From NCBI GenBank assembly GCA_049291875.1, contig JBATQE010000009.1:1-33362 (forward strand): 33,362 nt of DNA. The letters are read 5' to 3'. The position numbers were made by a program, and so were the translations under genes. The stretch is from CTSOIL-112 sp049291875. Lineage in GTDB: Bacteria > Pseudomonadota > Gammaproteobacteria > Burkholderiales > Burkholderiaceae. Below are positions 31,106 through 33,362 of the stretch, one piece after another (the first letter of the stretch is position 1; each line of letters begins with the position of its first letter). The notes under the pieces were generated by a model. The model did not search any database and was not told the DNA's origin. It saw only the letters and a program-made list of their open reading frames with translations.

Positions 31106-33362
31106 ATGGCAACGCAGAATGGTTCTATCGCAGGCAGTGGTTACGGTAATGTTTATTTGGACTCCCTGATTTGGGGGTGTGGTTGGTCATATTCGACCAG
31201 TCCTACCGCTATTACCTATTCGTTTGGTACGGGTCTTTTGTCTGCATCGGACAGTTCTATCGGTGCTTTTGTTGGCGGCATATGGACTGACACTGAAAAG
31301 GATGCTTTCCGAATGGCATTGGCCAATTACTCCAGTGTCTGCAACCTGCAATTTGTAGAATCAAGCGCGGCGACGACTGACTTGAAATGGTGGAAGGCTC
31401 CGTCCAGCGCAATGGGTGATGGTACCTTGGGTCTACATGAAACCCCCGACGGTAGTTTCCCCAGTATTTATGGGTACTTTAATCAGGATGATCCAAGTTG
31501 GGCGTACTTGAATAAAGGGGCATATGGTTATGTGTCCATCATCCACGAATTGGGTCATGCAATGGGTTTGGCGCATCCTCATGATGGAGGCAGTGATACC
31601 GATGCAACCATTTTTCCGGGTGTCACGTCCGATAGCTCATTGGGTACCAATGAGATGAATCAAGGGATTTGGACCACCATGAGCTATAACGATGGCTGGA
31701 AAGATCACTACTCTGGATACTATGACTACGGCTGGCAGGGTACGCTCATGGCGTTAGACATAGCTGCCTTGCAGAAATTGTATGGTGTGAATACAAGCAC
31801 AGCAACAGGTAATGATGTGTATCGATTGCCAAATGTCAACGATGTCGGAAGCTATTGGTCGTGCATTTGGGATGCGGGCGGAACCGATACGATTAGTAAT
31901 GAAGGATCTAATGTCGCCTGCACAATTGATCTGCGTGCTGCGCCTCTGGTTGGTGTGAATGCCGGTGGCTATGTATCCTATGGCACAGGAATTGTTGGCG
32001 GATACACCATTGCCAATGGGGTGATTATAGAGACAGCGATTGGCGGGAATGGGGCAGATAAACTGTATGGGAATAGCGCAGGTAATACTTTGTTGGGTGG
32101 TTCGGGAAATGACTTGATTTACGTAGGCTCGGGTACGGCCAGTGATCGAGTTGATGGTGGTGCGGGCATTGATGGTGTCTCCTATGCTTATGCCGGTTCA
32201 GGTGTCAATGTAAATCTGGGGTTGATGACAGCTCAAGCGACAGGTGGTTCAGGTACAGATACCATACTCAATATTGAAAACCTGTATGGTTCAGCCTATG
32301 GCGATATTCTGAGAGGGAATACAGTCGGCAATCAATTATATGGTGCGGCTGGAAATGACTTGATTTATGTAGGCTCGGGTACGGCCAGTGATCGAGTTGA
32401 TGGTGGTGCGGGCATTGATGGTGTCTCCTATGCTTATGCCGGTTCAGGCGTCAATGTAAATCTGGGCTTGACGACAGCTCAAGCGACAGGTGGTTCAGGA
32501 GATGACATCATTGTTAATATAGAAAAAGTGTATGGATCGAATTTTAATGATGTTATTAAAGGAAGTTCAGTTGAGAATGAACTGTATGGGTTGAGTGGTA
32601 ACGACTTACTTTATGCAGGTGTAGGGCAGAGTTCTGATAAGTTTGATGGAGGCGCAGGTGTGGATGGGTTATCGTACGCTCAGTCTACAGCGGCAGTAAC
32701 AGTGAATTTGGCTGTAACAACAGCACAAAATACCGGTGGCTCAGGCGTGGATATCATTATCAATATTGAAAACCTCTATGGTTCGAGCTACAACGATGTT
32801 ATTAGAGATAACGCAGCAACCTCAAACAATATTATGGGCATGACCGGTTATGATCTTATCTATGCTGGAGCAGGGGCTTTATCAGATACGTATGATGGTG
32901 GAGTGGCCTATGACACACTGTCGTTTTATTATGCAACTAGTGCAGTTACCATTTCTTTAGCATTAGATATGACACAAAACACCGTCGGGTGTGGTTGGGA
33001 TAAAATCATTAATATTGAAAATTTACACGGATCTTTATATAGCGATATGTTGAGTGGATCATCAATAGCAAACAATTTCAATGGGTTGGCTGGTGATGAT
33101 CAAATTAATGGTTTTCTTGGAAATGATGTTTTAACTGGTGGTTTAGGGAAAGATACCTTTGTTTTCAATACGGCTTTGAATGCAATCAGCAATAAAGATA
33201 CTATCACTGATTTCAATGTGTTTGACGATACTATACAGTTGGAAAATGCGATTTTCACCAAGCTCACCGCATTGGGTACTTTGGCCACAAGCTACTTCTG
33301 TGCGAATGCGACCGGTATTGCAGCAGATAGCAATGATTTTATTTGCTACAACACTGCCACCG
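31106..33362 (+). CDS. Serralysin-like M10 metalloprotease with RTX repeats (3' end outside window)
   Basis: An open frame of 752 codons runs from ATG 31106 (AGAGG upstream) to the window edge without a stop. Residues 147-157 carry the zinc motif HELGHAMGLAH (His147, Glu148, His151, His157), and Met192 in TTMSYND is the Met-turn of metzincins, so the protease domain looks active. It has no signal peptide, as expected for type I secretion through a C-terminal signal. RTX calcium-binding glycine motifs (GGNGADKLYGN, GGSGNDLIY) start around residue 310, followed by four 82-83-residue repeats (334-662) and a last RTX motif with the DTITDFN segment. Seven cysteines are unusual for the class. The final part and any secretion genes lie outside. 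Confidence 0.9.
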   Translation, partial: MATQNGSIAGSGYGNVYLDSLIWGCGWSYSTSPTAITYSFGTGLLSASDSSIGAFVGGIWTDTEKDAFRMALANYSSVCNLQFVESSAATTDLKWWKAPSSAMGDGTLGLHETPDGSFPSIYGYFNQDDPSWAYLNKGAYGYVSIIHELGHAMGLAHPHDGGSDTDATIFPGVTSDSSLGTNEMNQGIWTTMSYNDGWKDHYSGYYDYGWQGTLMALDIAALQKLYGVNTSTATGNDVYRLPNVNDVGSYWSCIWDAGGTDTISNEGSNVACTIDLRAAPLVGVNAGGYVSYGTGIVGGYTIANGVIIETAIGGNGADKLYGNSAGNTLLGGSGNDLIYVGSGTASDRVDGGAGIDGVSYAYAGSGVNVNLGLMTAQATGGSGTDTILNIENLYGSAYGDILRGNTVGNQLYGAAGNDLIYVGSGTASDRVDGGAGIDGVSYAYAGSGVNVNLGLTTAQATGGSGDDIIVNIEKVYGSNFNDVIKGSSVENELYGLSGNDLLYAGVGQSSDKFDGGAGVDGLSYAQSTAAVTVNLAVTTAQNTGGSGVDIIINIENLYGSSYNDVIRDNAATSNNIMGMTGYDLIYAGAGALSDTYDGGVAYDTLSFYYATSAVTISLALDMTQNTVGCGWDKIINIENLHGSLYSDMLSGSSIANNFNGLAGDDQINGFLGNDVLTGGLGKDTFVFNTALNAISNKDTITDFNVFDDTIQLENAIFTKLTALGTLATSYFCANATGIAADSNDFICYNTAT
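32105..33091 (+). repeat. Four tandem 82-83-codon repeats in the RTX protease gene
   Basis: Units begin at 32105, 32351, 32597 and 32846 (246, 246, 249, 246 nt). Each encodes GNDLIYxGxG, a DGGAG-type calcium motif, a SYxxA...VNL strand region, xTGGSGxD, NIENLxGS and a closing NxLxG. Units 1 and 2 share an exact 80-nt block (32123-32202 and 32369-32448); units 3 and 4 are progressively diverged. Confidence 0.9.

Overview
This window looks like a chromosomal segment of a betaproteobacterium, most likely Burkholderiales or a close relative. The evidence is gene order: a divergent pair of blocks, rhodanese-grxC-secB-gpsA on the minus strand and gpmA-ctpA on the plus strand, is a typical betaproteobacterial arrangement. 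This is inference from remembered gene order; no 16S rRNA or other marker is present. Most genes are moderately GC-rich (roughly 55% by eye), but two stretches are clearly AT-richer: the orphan gene at 1199-1654 and the RTX protease gene at the right end.

Layout. Positions 1-120 hold the C-terminal tail of an IS30-like transposase, followed by a strong palindrome. Positions 242-6773 hold housekeeping and metabolic genes: ttcA, an AT-rich orphan, a class V aminotransferase, a GMC oxidoreductase with a cysteine cluster, then gpsA, secB, grxC and a membrane-anchored rhodanese on the minus strand. Positions 6960-9374 hold gpmA and the S41 protease gene ctpA, separated by a leader rich in inverted repeats. 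A minus-strand gene for a DUF937-OmpA fusion protein follows (9571-10860).

The core of the window (11021-24867) is a complete phenol/catechol meta-cleavage operon in the classical dmp order K-L-M-N-O-P-Q-B-C-D-E-F-G-H-I. One extra GlcG/HbpS-family gene sits between B and C. A LysR-type regulator gene is divergent from it. Phenol is hydroxylated to catechol by the six-component diiron phenol hydroxylase (KLMNOP). DmpB cleaves the ring, with DmpQ as the ferredoxin that reactivates it. The semialdehyde is processed through a dehydrogenase-tautomerase-decarboxylase branch (C, I, H) and a hydrolase branch (D). Both branches converge on the hydratase (E), aldolase (G) and acylating acetaldehyde dehydrogenase (F), giving pyruvate and acetyl-CoA. 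The LysR-dmpK intergenic region carries four GGTATT half-sites that probably form the operator.

Convergent with this operon is a minus-strand dipeptide/oligopeptide ABC transporter operon (dppA, then after a terminator hairpin dppB-C-D-F; 25014-30841). At the right end (31106 to the window edge) begins a large, incomplete plus-strand gene for an M10-type (serralysin-like) RTX metalloprotease with four 82-83-residue repeats. I see no tRNA, rRNA, CRISPR array or prophage. No stretch above 300 bases lacks a gene. The catabolic pathway itself is well known; the less explained elements are the structured gpmA-ctpA leader, the dispersed palindrome pair, the operator array and the cysteine-containing RTX protease.
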